This document shows positions 18,959 through 27,708 of a stretch of DNA of 64,000 nucleotides, piece after piece. The stretch lies in assembly GCA_013298665.1 (NCBI GenBank), contig JAAFIK010000005.1:62001-126000 (forward strand), in the 5' to 3' direction. The stretch is from Chitinophagales bacterium (GTDB lineage: Bacteria; Bacteroidota; Bacteroidia; Chitinophagales; Chitinophagaceae). The notes below the pieces were generated by a model. It saw only the letters and a list, made by a program, of their open reading frames with translations. It made no database searches and was not told where the DNA came from. The translations under genes were made by a program, and so were the position numbers. Within the stretch, counting starts at the first letter, position 1. Every line of letters begins with the position of its first letter.

Positions 18959-19077
18959 GGGTACCACGTAGAAATACCCGTTTTTCATTTTTTCGCAAAT
19001 TTTTGGTTGTAAAATTTCTATAATAAGAAAATAGGTTTTAATTTGTCCACTCATTATAAACCTTAAATATCTTTTTT

Positions 19078-19626
19078 ATGGAAGGAACCATTGGCGAAAT
19101 CCGCATGTTTGCGGGTACTTTCTCTCCCAGAACCTGGTCATTCTGCAATGGCCAGTTGATCAGCATCGCAACAAACACTGCATTATTCTCCATCCTTGGC
19201 ACTACCTATGGCGGAAACGGACAGACAAACTTTGCTTTGCCCGATTTTCAGGGTCGCGTGGCTGTCGGTACCGGCACAGGACCAGGATTACCCAACGTAC
19301 AGCTTGGTGAAAAAGCAGGAACACCTACAATAACCCTGACCAGTGCAAATATGCCTGCACACACGCACGCCCTGACAGGTTCCGTTAGCCTGAATGGCGT
19401 CAATGATTCTGGCGGACTCAATACCGACCCAACCAACAGGTACCTGGCAGCAGCAAATATTTATACCAACCTGGCTACTGATGTTGTGGCCATGAATCCG
19501 GGGTCGATTACCAATACCTTACAGGTAGGTATTTCTGGTAACGGCCAGCCATTCGGTATTACCCCGCCTTACCTCGGTATGAACTATATCATTTGTATGT
19601 TTGGTATATTCCCCTCAAGAGACTAA
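19078..19626 (+). CDS. Phage-tail-collar (MdpB-like) protein, first copy
   Basis: 182 residues made of the tail-collar fold: GTIGEIRMFAGTFSPRTW, FCNGQLISIATNTALFSILG, TTYGGNGQTNFALPDFQGR and a C-terminal GITPPYLGMNYIICMFGIFPSR. Proteins of this kind are annotated as microcystin-dependent or tail fibre proteins and occur outside phages in tandem pairs or triplets in Bacteroidota. No signal peptide is present. A paralogue of equal length follows after 54 bases. No capsid, terminase, sheath or baseplate genes are near, so a prophage is unlikely. Confidence 0.85.
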   Translation: MEGTIGEIRMFAGTFSPRTWSFCNGQLISIATNTALFSILGTTYGGNGQTNFALPDFQGRVAVGTGTGPGLPNVQLGEKAGTPTITLTSANMPAHTHALTGSVSLNGVNDSGGLNTDPTNRYLAAANIYTNLATDVVAMNPGSITNTLQVGISGNGQPFGITPPYLGMNYIICMFGIFPSRD

Positions 19627-19680
19627 ACCGATCGTTTGTATCAGTATAGTCTATTCATTCATGATTAAAATACTTTAAAT

Positions 19681-20229
19681 ATGGAAGGAACATTAGCGGA
19701 AATCCGCTTGTTTGCCGGCAATTTTGCACCCCGGGGATGGCAGCTCTGTAATGGGCAATTACTTGCCATTTCGCAATGGACAGCGGTTTTTGCCCTTGTA
19801 GGTACCATCTATGGTGGTAATGGACAAACTACTTTCGGCTTACCCGATTTTCGTGGCCGTATTGCCGTAGGTACGGGTAACGGAGCCGGTTTACCCAGCG
19901 TGCAACTGGGCGAAATGAGTGGTTCAAATGGCGTAACCCTGCTTTCAATCAATTTACCGGCACACAACCATACACTTACGGGTGGTGTTGCCCTGCAGGG
20001 TGTTAATGACGCGGGTGGGTTAAATACTGATCCTACCGGACGATACCTGGCAGCCACCATGTCATTCACCAACCTCGCCACAGATGTGGTGCCCATGAAC
20101 CCGGCATCCGTCAGCAGGAACTTACAATTAGGCATAGCAGGTAATAGCACGCCGATTTCAAACAAATCACCATACCTCGGTATAAATTACGTTTTTTGTG
20201 TGGAAGGTATTTTCCCAAGCAGGGATTAA
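19681..20229 (+). CDS. Phage-tail-collar (MdpB-like) protein, second copy
   Basis: 182 residues, paralogue of the preceding gene: GTLAEIRLFAGNFAPRGWQL, CNGQLLAISQWTAVFALVG, TIYGGNGQTTFGLPDFRGR and the same ending PYLGINYVFCVEGIFPSRD. The pair aligns over the full length without gaps, with most change in the middle (residues 80-150), as expected for surface-exposed parts of a fibre. It probably forms a homo- or hetero-multimer with its neighbour. Confidence 0.85.
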   Translation: MEGTLAEIRLFAGNFAPRGWQLCNGQLLAISQWTAVFALVGTIYGGNGQTTFGLPDFRGRIAVGTGNGAGLPSVQLGEMSGSNGVTLLSINLPAHNHTLTGGVALQGVNDAGGLNTDPTGRYLAATMSFTNLATDVVPMNPASVSRNLQLGIAGNSTPISNKSPYLGINYVFCVEGIFPSRD

Positions 20230-20255
20230 ATCAGCCTTACAAATAATATTACATG

Positions 20256-20287
20256 GTATCCCTCTTCTCCAATAAAGAAGGGGGATA
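20256..20287. terminator. Hairpin between tail-collar copy 2 and the binding-fold gene
   Basis: GTATCCC...TCTTCT pairs with AGAAGG..GGGATAC over about 12 bp with a short loop. It lacks a clear T-run, so it could be an attenuator or RNA-processing hairpin within a longer unit rather than a strong terminator. Confidence 0.45.
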
Positions 20288-20334
20288 CGCATTAAAAGCT
20301 GTTCATTTTCTCCATTCCTTTCTATCCCCTTACT

Positions 20335-21498
20335 ATGATGTTACGTACAGGAATTTTAATGCCCCGTTCCACCCTCTATCCGGCTATTGGCATAGATATG
20401 CTCAACGGTCTCAAAGCCTGTCTGCAATACCTTGGTCTTACAGACAGCATAAAACTCCACACAGAAAATATTGGCTTCGGTACCAACGAGCAGGAAATCT
20501 ATGCCAAAGCAGAAAAGATGCTGCTCGAAGAAGATGTTGATATAGTCATCGCAGTTGCAGATGCCCGCGTGGCCGAAATGCTGGAACCCCTGTTCACCGC
20601 CAGTAATAAACTCCTGCTTACGGTGAACTTTGGTGCCAATTTCCCGGCAAGCTGGCAACCCGCCCCCACCACCATTACACACTCGATGAATTTCGCCTTT
20701 CATACATGGCTTACCGGAAAATACGCTGCCGCTAAAGGATACCATAAAGTAGCAAATACCATCGGGTACTATGATGGCGGGTACAGCCAGTGCTATGCCA
20801 TGCTTAATGGTCACCAGAAAGCCGGAGGGATACCAGCCTTCAATCACGTAACCCCGCTTAAAACTGCTGATTTCAACCTCGGCCCCCTGCATGATTTTTT
20901 GACCGGGAATACTGATGTAAACGCCTTACTCTGTCTCTTTTCAGGCGATACAGCAATCCTTTTTTACGATGCCATCAAGCCCATACAGGCCGAAACCAAT
21001 GTCACCCTTTTTGTTGCCCCGATGATGCTGGATGAATCCCTCACAACGATGCCCGGCGGCAGTACATTAACCCTGAAAGACACCATGGGTTTTTGTCCCT
21101 GGCACAGTACCTTCAATCATCCGGCAAATACGGCTTTTGTACACCAGATCAGTCAGGCGTATCACAAAAAAGCCAACCTTTTTTCCCTGCTGGGTTGGGA
21201 AACGGCGCTTTTGCTGCAAACCGCCATCCATGCATTTACCCATATGCCCGGTAATGCCGCACACGCGGTTGCCGAAATGTGCAGTACATCATACGACAGT
21301 CCCAGAGGATGGTTAAAAATAGATGCCGCCACACACCACAGCTATGGACCATCAAGGTTAATAAGTGCCACAGCCGACATGCAACTGAGCATTGTTGAAA
21401 CATTGGAAGATACAGACAGCGAATGGAAAAGCTTCACCGGCGAATCCCTGCCCACCGGCGAATCCTCAAGCTGGCGAAATACTTATCTCTGCATATAA
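20335..21498 (+). CDS. Type 1 periplasmic-binding-fold protein without a signal peptide
   Basis: 387 residues. The opening MMLRTGILMPRSTLYPAIG, the segment LLEEDVDIVIAVADARVAEML and the second-lobe start ANTIGYYDGGYSQCYAMLNG are those of type 1 (Leu/Ile/Val, AmiC-like) ligand-binding proteins. No signal peptide or membrane segment is present, so unlike transport receptors it should remain in the cytoplasm, as AmiC does. The start is ATGATG, and either Met could be used. It sits between the tail-collar pair and a formyltransferase gene with only 7 bases to the latter's start, pointing to a shared job. The ligand is unknown. Confidence 0.65.
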   Translation: MMLRTGILMPRSTLYPAIGIDMLNGLKACLQYLGLTDSIKLHTENIGFGTNEQEIYAKAEKMLLEEDVDIVIAVADARVAEMLEPLFTASNKLLLTVNFGANFPASWQPAPTTITHSMNFAFHTWLTGKYAAAKGYHKVANTIGYYDGGYSQCYAMLNGHQKAGGIPAFNHVTPLKTADFNLGPLHDFLTGNTDVNALLCLFSGDTAILFYDAIKPIQAETNVTLFVAPMMLDESLTTMPGGSTLTLKDTMGFCPWHSTFNHPANTAFVHQISQAYHKKANLFSLLGWETALLLQTAIHAFTHMPGNAAHAVAEMCSTSYDSPRGWLKIDAATHHSYGPSRLISATADMQLSIVETLEDTDSEWKSFTGESLPTGESSSWRNTYLCI

Positions 21499-21505
21499 TA
21501 CACAC

Positions 21506-22444
21506 ATGACAAACGAAGTAAAAGCGATCATTCTCTGCAACAACCCCATCGCCATACCCGCCATCAGGGAGTTTCTGTTTTTCAATAAAGTAGCCGCATT
21601 TATCATACCCCGGAAAAACCGGGAAATGACAGAACTGCTTACCGAAATGACCGCAGGAACAGATGCAAAAATCATTACGGTTGACCGGAAAGACGTCAAT
21701 CCTGTTACCATTGCTGCCATTGAGGAACATGGTGCCACCGTTGGCCTGGTAATGACCTTTCCCTATATCCTTTCGCCGGCCTTACTCGCAAAACCAGCAA
21801 AAGGCTTTGTCAATTTTCACTACGGGCTGCTGCCGCAATGCAGAGGCCCCCACCCCATATTCTGGCATATCCGCAACAATGATACGGAAGCCGGAATAAC
21901 CATACACCGCATGGATGAAGGAGTTGATACCGGACCGGTTATCCAGCAACTGAAAGTACCCGTAACCCTTGCAGATACTTATGGCATCCTGCAAAGTAAA
22001 TTAGCCTTTGAAGGTGCAAAAGCCGCTGCCAACCTGCTCAAAATATTATCTTATGGCAGCATTATCCCCGCCGTCCCGCAGGATGAAACAAAAGCTGCTT
22101 ATTACGCCAAGCCACAGGCAGGCGATGTTACCATTCAATTCAGCACCATGACTGCCGAAACCATCATCAGGATGGTGAACGCATGTAACCCCTGGAACAA
22201 AGCCGCTGCCGCAAATATCGGCAACTGGCGGGTTGGCGTTACTGCTGCTGAGTTTAAAGACATGGCTGCTACACCAGACACTCCTCCCGGTACCATTATA
22301 CATTTAAATGCCAACGATGGCTGCTGTGTGCAAACCATTGACAGTAAGGTATTGCTTCTCTCCGTCATTTACCTCCAGGAAGGCTTTTTCCCGGGTTGGA
22401 AACTGGCAGATTTCGGCATAAAACAGGGAGAATTGATAAGCTGA
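21506..22444 (+). CDS. Fmt-like formyltransferase
   Basis: 312 residues from the ATG at 21506; an in-frame upstream Met lies inside the preceding gene and would add an unrelated tail. The catalytic region FVNFHYGLLPQCRGPHPIFW gives the Asn and His of the N-x-H pair, and HRMDEGVDTGPV gives the Asp. YYAKPQAGDVTIQFS and NACNPWNKAAA match the C-terminal domain of Fmt. This class transfers the formyl group from 10-formyltetrahydrofolate to an amine (Met-tRNA or amino sugars). The N-terminal part has drifted from canonical Fmt, and the gene lies with tail-collar and binding-fold genes rather than def, so another acceptor is likely. Confidence 0.8.
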   Translation: MTNEVKAIILCNNPIAIPAIREFLFFNKVAAFIIPRKNREMTELLTEMTAGTDAKIITVDRKDVNPVTIAAIEEHGATVGLVMTFPYILSPALLAKPAKGFVNFHYGLLPQCRGPHPIFWHIRNNDTEAGITIHRMDEGVDTGPVIQQLKVPVTLADTYGILQSKLAFEGAKAAANLLKILSYGSIIPAVPQDETKAAYYAKPQAGDVTIQFSTMTAETIIRMVNACNPWNKAAAANIGNWRVGVTAAEFKDMAATPDTPPGTIIHLNANDGCCVQTIDSKVLLLSVIYLQEGFFPGWKLADFGIKQGELIS

Positions 22445-22544
22445 CACCCGCAGAACGGGCAATTCTTCCGAAAATTCAGGTGGAAATACCTGCTTATTTA
22501 GCCTAAACTTGGTGTACTTTTGCAGAATAACTAAAACCTTTATT

Positions 22545-23891
22545 ATGATTCCTTTTTACAAACAAACACTCAAATTTCTTATACTTGTATGCCTGATCAA
22601 TACGGGTTTTACGATAAAAGCCAAGGCTCTTGTTGCCGGTGATATCGCTTTCACGGGTTATATTTCGTCGAACACCAGTGACGAGTTTACTTTTGTGCTC
22701 ATGACCAATATGCCCGCGAATACCGTAATCAATTTTACAGATAATGGCTGGACGGGTACAGCGCTGCGCGCAACGGAGGGTATCCTTACCTGGACCAGTA
22801 ATGCAGCATATAATGCGGGTACAGAAATCCGCATCACCGTTGCCCAGTTAACAGCAACCACTGTTTCTGCGGCATCCACTTACGCCGGTCTTGGTCTATC
22901 AGCAGGCACAGTATCGCATACCAGCACCACCAATACCTTCAATCTTTCTACCAGCGGCGACCAGATCATTGCATACCAGGGTACTGCTGCTTCGCCCACC
23001 TTTATCAGCGGTATCCACATGAATTACTGGACAACAGCAGCCGGCGACCCCTCCAATACAACAGCAGCAGCATGGGATGGACAGGGTATCAGCGGTGTAA
23101 GTTCTGCCATGCCAACCGGCCTTACCGGCGGCACCACAGCTACCTGGATTTACAGTGCTTCTGCACAGCATCCTGCCGAAAAAACCAATGCCCGGTTCAA
23201 TTGCACCGGCTTGCTTAATACCGTGGCAAATGTGCGCACAAGTGTTTATACCTTTTCCAACTGGATCGGGGATGCCAATATCAACCCAACCAGTGCAAGT
23301 TTTACCCTCCCCACCAATTGTAATTACCTCGGCGTTTTCCTGCCCATCCAGTTAACGAACTTTCAGGCCAGGAATATGATTACAGATGTAGCCATTACCT
23401 GGTCGGCAGAAAATGCCGTAGCCTTCAGCCATTTTGAACTCGAACGCAGCAATGGGGATAATAACTTCAACGCCATCGCCCGTATAGATGCCAGCAATAC
23501 CAGCACGTACGCCTATACAGATATGGAAGCTTTACGCACCGCCACTCCCCTCTTTTACTACCGCCTCAAAATGGTAGATCGCGACGGACAGTTTACTTAC
23601 TCTGCTGTGGTACGCATAAAGAACAGGAAAGGTGAGGCTTATGTCATTGACAACCTGATCAACCCTGTTAAGAACAAGATCAGTTTCAGCTATACTGCAC
23701 AAACCAGCGGTATCGTTACCCTTGAGCTTATGGATATTGGGGGCAGAAGAATGGCTGCCAAAACCTACCAGGCAGCTACAGGATCCACCAATATGGACAT
23801 TGCTGATGACAAAGTTTTACCAAGGGGCATTTACCTGCTCAAAGTAACTGCCAACGGCACCAGCAATACCTACAAATTAGTTAAAGAATAA
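22545..23891 (+). CDS. T9SS-sorted surface protein with LTD-like beta domain
   Basis: 448 residues from the ATG at 22545 (signal KFLILVCLINTGFTIKAKA). Residues 30-230 form a beta-rich domain (GDIAFTGYISSNTSDEFTFV, NTVINFTDNGWTGTALRATE) seen in many secreted bacterial proteins and related in look to lamin-tail-like domains. Residues 275-370 are a fibronectin-like module (LTNFQARNMITDVAITWSAE, YYRLKMVDRDGQFTYS). The last ~80 residues (VIDNLINPVKNKISFSYTAQ, GIYLLKVTANGTSNTYKLVK) are a type A T9SS sorting domain, so it is secreted by the PorW/SprE system. It ends at a clear terminator. Confidence 0.8.
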   Translation: MIPFYKQTLKFLILVCLINTGFTIKAKALVAGDIAFTGYISSNTSDEFTFVLMTNMPANTVINFTDNGWTGTALRATEGILTWTSNAAYNAGTEIRITVAQLTATTVSAASTYAGLGLSAGTVSHTSTTNTFNLSTSGDQIIAYQGTAASPTFISGIHMNYWTTAAGDPSNTTAAAWDGQGISGVSSAMPTGLTGGTTATWIYSASAQHPAEKTNARFNCTGLLNTVANVRTSVYTFSNWIGDANINPTSASFTLPTNCNYLGVFLPIQLTNFQARNMITDVAITWSAENAVAFSHFELERSNGDNNFNAIARIDASNTSTYAYTDMEALRTATPLFYYRLKMVDRDGQFTYSAVVRIKNRKGEAYVIDNLINPVKNKISFSYTAQTSGIVTLELMDIGGRRMAAKTYQAATGSTNMDIADDKVLPRGIYLLKVTANGTSNTYKLVKE

Positions 23892-23911
23892 TATACCCAT
23901 CTTACAAGCAT

Positions 23912-23945
23912 AAAAGCAGCAGGCGAACACCCTGCTGCTTTTTTA
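23912..23945. terminator. Rho-independent terminator
   Basis: AAAAGCAGCAGG / CCTGCTGCTTTTTT forms a 10-bp GC-rich stem with a short loop and a T-run on the plus strand. It closes the tail-collar to T9SS-protein gene run. Confidence 0.85.
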
Positions 23946-24068
23946 TGGGTGCAATAATACGCAGGTACCCCACCGCAGCATATTGGTAACAGGGGTATAA
24001 ATCATTCCACAACAAATCATCAACCTAACAACGATTAGCTTATTTTTGAACCCTAAATCATCGCATAT

Positions 24069-24776
24069 ATGGATACGCATCTTCACCACAACCACCCGGA
24101 AAAGCACCTGAAAAGCAGCGACCTTCTCACCGATGTGGTTATTGGCATGAGTGATGGACTTACCGTACCGTTTGCTTTAGCTGCGGGACTCAGCGGTGCT
24201 GTTGACAAAAGCAGCATCATCGTAATTGCGGGTATTGCCGAAATAGCTGCCGGCAGTATTGCGATGGGATTGGGCGGATACCTTGCCGGCAAAACAGAAC
24301 AGGATCATTATTCCAGTGAACTAAGGCGGGAGTACGATGAAATTGAACACCTTCGCCACCGGGAAATTGAAGAAACAAAGGAATTTTTCGCCAATATTGG
24401 CCTGAGTGAAGCAGTGCAGCAACAGGCTACGGAAGAAATTTCGAGGGATAAGGATCGCTGGGTAGAATTTATGATGAAGTATGAACTCGGTCTCGACAAA
24501 CCCGACCCCCGCCGCGCCACCAAGAGTGCCCTCAATATTGGGCTCTCCTATATTGCCGGTGGTATCATCCCGCTTTCCCCATACTTTTTTATCCACGATT
24601 CAGGCAGCGCACTTAAGTATTCAGTAGTGGCTACACTCTGCTGTCTCTTTGTATTTGGATTCTTCAAAAGCAGGATCACCGGTGTCAATCCCTGGTGGGG
24701 TGCCCTTCGTGTTACGCTCATCGGTGCACTTGCAGCAGGCGCAGCATTTGGCGTAGCTAAGTTATTTGAAGGATAA
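24069..24776 (+). CDS. VIT1/CCC1-type iron/manganese transporter
   Basis: 235 residues. SDLLTDVVIGMSDGLTVPFA opens the first helix, as in all VIT proteins, and GIAEIAAGSIAMGLGGYLAG forms the second. The cytoplasmic metal-binding hairpin follows (EYDEIEHLRHREIEETKEFF) with its Glu-rich pattern, then YIAGGIIPLSPYFF and two final helices. It moves Fe2+ or Mn2+ out of the cytoplasm with protons. The N-terminus is His-rich (HLHHNHPEKHLK). Confidence 0.9.
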   Translation: MDTHLHHNHPEKHLKSSDLLTDVVIGMSDGLTVPFALAAGLSGAVDKSSIIVIAGIAEIAAGSIAMGLGGYLAGKTEQDHYSSELRREYDEIEHLRHREIEETKEFFANIGLSEAVQQQATEEISRDKDRWVEFMMKYELGLDKPDPRRATKSALNIGLSYIAGGIIPLSPYFFIHDSGSALKYSVVATLCCLFVFGFFKSRITGVNPWWGALRVTLIGALAAGAAFGVAKLFEG

Positions 24777-24850
24777 CGATAAAAAGTGTATCCTGCAACA
24801 AAGCATGAACACATGCCTGTTTACCTGATGCAACAGCCGGTTAACCCGGA

Positions 24851-26089
24851 TTAATATACAATCCTTGTCTTGATCGTTTCCTTAACCTCCTTCAGTAAGG
24901 CCAGCGCATTACGGCTCAGGTGCTTGTCCACATCAAGTACCACATAACCAATACTGTCATTCGTTTTCAGTGCCTGTCCGAGGATATTTATTTTATTCTT
25001 AGACAGGGTGGTATTGATCTCACTCAATACCCCCGGTACATTATTATGAATATGCAGGATCCGGTGTGTACCCTCCTGTGGTGGTAGTGCCAGCGCAGGT
25101 AAAGTATGCGAACCTGTCGTAATACCCCGTTCCAGGTAATTGAAGAGTTTGTTACTCACATCCTCACCAATGTTCTGCTGCGCCTCTTGCGTACTACCGC
25201 CGATATGTGGCGTGAGCAATACATTGCTCAATCCCTGAAGCGGGCTGTCGAAATGATCACCATTCTTTTCAGGCTCTGCAGGAAACACATCAATGGCGGC
25301 TCCTCCGATCAGACCATCCTTAAGTGCTTTTGCCAGCGCATCAAGGTCAACCACTTCACCACGCGCATAATTGATGAGTATCGCGCCCTTTTTAAAAAAC
25401 TTCAGGTTCGCCTTGTTGATGAGGTTACGGGTGGTACTCAGTTCGGGAACATGTAAGGTCACGATATCCGACTCACCCAACAACTCCTTCATAGAGCGAC
25501 GGGCTTCGGCATTACCCAATGGCAGTTTTGTTTCTACATCGTAATAAAGCACTTTCATGCCCAGTCCTTCCGCCAGCACGCTGATCTGGCTGCCGATATT
25601 GCCATAACCGATAATACCCAGCGTTTTTCCCCGCAATTCAAAACTGCCACTTGCATCCTTGAGCCATATCCCTTCATGCGCCGCTTTATTTTTATCCACA
25701 ATACGACGGATCAGCATTACCGATGCGCCAATCACCAACTCAGCCACACTGCGGGTGTTGCTGTAAGGAGCATTAAATACCACCACACCATTGTGCATGG
25801 CCGCTGTGAGATCGACCTGGTTGACACCGATACAGAAACAACCGATGGCTTGTAACTTTTCTGCAGCAGCCAGTACCCCCGGCGTAATCTTTGTTTTACT
25901 GCGGATGCCCAGCAGGTGTACATTACGGATTTCTTTGATCAGTTCCTCCTCGCTCAACGCCCCGCTCAGCCTGCGTACGTTCGTATAGCCCCCCCCCGTA
26001 AAGCGCCTCGCTGCAGCATCGCTGATATTCTCCAGAAAAAGAATATTGATCTTATCTTTCGGATAACTCGTCATTTTTTTGTCTGCCAT
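24851..26089 (-). CDS. serA: D-3-phosphoglycerate dehydrogenase
   Basis: 412 residues, the size of the ACT-domain form (E. coli SerA is 410). It oxidises 3-phosphoglycerate as the first step to serine. Substrate and NAD domains: FCIGVNQVDLTAA, GKTLGIIGYGNIGSQ, LINYARGEVVDLDALAKAL, VFPAEPEKNGDHFDSPLQ and LLTPHIGGSTQEAQ (catalytic His). The C-terminal ACT domain (HNNVPGVLSEINTTLSKNKI) is the serine-feedback site. A run of nine G on the coding strand (25989-25997) encodes Gly-Gly-Gly near residue 33. It is divergent from the next gene with 43 bases between. Confidence 0.96.
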   Translation of the reverse strand: MADKKMTSYPKDKINILFLENISDAAARRFTGGGYTNVRRLSGALSEEELIKEIRNVHLLGIRSKTKITPGVLAAAEKLQAIGCFCIGVNQVDLTAAMHNGVVVFNAPYSNTRSVAELVIGASVMLIRRIVDKNKAAHEGIWLKDASGSFELRGKTLGIIGYGNIGSQISVLAEGLGMKVLYYDVETKLPLGNAEARRSMKELLGESDIVTLHVPELSTTRNLINKANLKFFKKGAILINYARGEVVDLDALAKALKDGLIGGAAIDVFPAEPEKNGDHFDSPLQGLSNVLLTPHIGGSTQEAQQNIGEDVSNKLFNYLERGITTGSHTLPALALPPQEGTHRILHIHNNVPGVLSEINTTLSKNKINILGQALKTNDSIGYVVLDVDKHLSRNALALLKEVKETIKTRIVY

Positions 26090-26132
26090 TGGTTTTAACG
26101 CTTATTTTGCGCAAATATATTTCTAATATTTT

Positions 26133-27554
26133 ATGAAAGGGGCAGACCACTCAATATTACCCAACAATCCCGGTCGGCTGCTTGTCGTTATCCGAACAGG
26201 TATCCTTCAATACAGGCTTTGCAGAAGTATGTACCTGCTGCTGATCGCCGTGCAACTGATCGCCTGTTCATCGCCCGGCGACAACAAAACAGTAAGCCAG
26301 CCAACCAAAACCGATAGTACCATTCAACCCCTTGTACTGCCTGAACCCACCACCATTGCTCCGGCCGAGACCGATCGCATACGAAAGATATGCCAGGCAT
26401 TTTATGATACGATCCTGCTCCCCAAGGGCTTTAACGGGGGTATCCTCGTGGCCAAAGGAGGCAATATTATTTTTGAACAGTACCATGGCAATACCCATAT
26501 TCCCGGTAATATACCCATTACCGACACTACACCGCTGCATATCGCATCGGTAAGCAAAACCTTTACTGCCGCGGCAGTGCTGCAATTGTGGCAACAACAC
26601 AAACTGAATATTGATGATGAACTCAGTAAGTATTTCCCCAATTTCAACTACCCGGGCGTCACCATCCGCAGCCTGCTCAACCATCGTAGTGGTCTGCCCA
26701 ATTATATCTATTTCATGGAAGACCTCGGCTGGGATGTCAACCAGCACCTGAGCAATGCAGATATGATCAGTTGGCTCATCCGCAACAAAGCCTATATCCG
26801 GAACATAGCTCCGCCCAATACCAAATTTACCTACTGCAATACCAACTATGCTTTACTGGCCATACTCATCGAAGTCATCAGCGGAGAACCATACCGTACG
26901 TATATGCGCCGCCACATTTTTGAACCCATTGGTATGCAGCACAGTTTTGTATATCAGCCGGGCGACTCTGCAACCATAGTACCCAGCTACGACTGGAAAG
27001 GCAGACACATGCCCATCAATTACCTCGATGATGTCTATGGCGATAAGAATATTTATTCAACGGTAAGGGATCTTATGCAATGGGACAGGGCATTGTCATC
27101 CGGGCGCTTACTCAACGAAAATACGCTTCGCCAGGCCTATGCGCCCTACAGCAACGAAAGGCCTGGTATTAAAAATTATGGCCTCGGCTGGCGGATGAAC
27201 ATTTTTCCCAACGGCAAAAAAATCATTTACCACAATGGCTGGTGGCACGGCAACAACGCAGTACTCATCCGTTTACTTGATGAAGATGCCACGATCATTG
27301 TTACCGGCAACAAATTTACCCGGGCTGTATATGCTGCAAGGCAATTGGCCAATGCATTTGGCGACTATAATATTCCCGAAGAAGAAGAGGATACAGAATC
27401 CGGCAAACCCGGTTCAGACAGCCTGCGCCTGCCGGCCAAAACAGATTCACTGCTCCTTCGGAAAAAACCGATGAGCAAAAAAGACTCGCTGATGCAGCGG
27501 ATGTTTAAAGACCAGCACAAAGCAGATGACCTCAAAAGAGCACAGAAATTGTAA
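26133..27554 (+). CDS. Serine hydrolase of the beta-lactamase (class C / DD-peptidase) family, lipoprotein
   Basis: 473 residues, or 441 if the ATG at 26229 is used; the latter places the lipoprotein signal (MYLLLIAVQLIAC) at the N-terminus and is the better start. The active-site Ser lies in SVSKTFTAAAVL (S-x-x-K), the Tyr in YCNTNYALLAI (Y-x-N), and the third motif is HNGWWHG. Members hydrolyse D-amino-acid peptides or small esters rather than acting as true beta-lactamases. The C-terminal ~60 residues are charged and low-complexity (EEEEDTESGK, KKPMSKKDSLM), unlike the core. Confidence 0.85.
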   Translation: MKGADHSILPNNPGRLLVVIRTGILQYRLCRSMYLLLIAVQLIACSSPGDNKTVSQPTKTDSTIQPLVLPEPTTIAPAETDRIRKICQAFYDTILLPKGFNGGILVAKGGNIIFEQYHGNTHIPGNIPITDTTPLHIASVSKTFTAAAVLQLWQQHKLNIDDELSKYFPNFNYPGVTIRSLLNHRSGLPNYIYFMEDLGWDVNQHLSNADMISWLIRNKAYIRNIAPPNTKFTYCNTNYALLAILIEVISGEPYRTYMRRHIFEPIGMQHSFVYQPGDSATIVPSYDWKGRHMPINYLDDVYGDKNIYSTVRDLMQWDRALSSGRLLNENTLRQAYAPYSNERPGIKNYGLGWRMNIFPNGKKIIYHNGWWHGNNAVLIRLLDEDATIIVTGNKFTRAVYAARQLANAFGDYNIPEEEEDTESGKPGSDSLRLPAKTDSLLLRKKPMSKKDSLMQRMFKDQHKADDLKRAQKL

Positions 27555-27708
27555 GTCCTGTCAAAAACATTCACCAACAGCATTACCTCATTTCACGCAA
27601 AAAGGCCACCCTCCCGGGCAGCCCTGAAACCACATGGAGTGGAATGGATATAAGTAAGGTACAACATGGCAGCGCCGCTATGCTATGTACCGGGATAATC
27701 CTCTTGCT

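Noticed and set aside
19078-20229. Prophage remnant suggested by tail-collar proteins
   Set aside because: No terminase, capsid, portal, sheath, lysis or integrase gene nearby; tandem collar genes of this type are chromosomal in many Bacteroidota.
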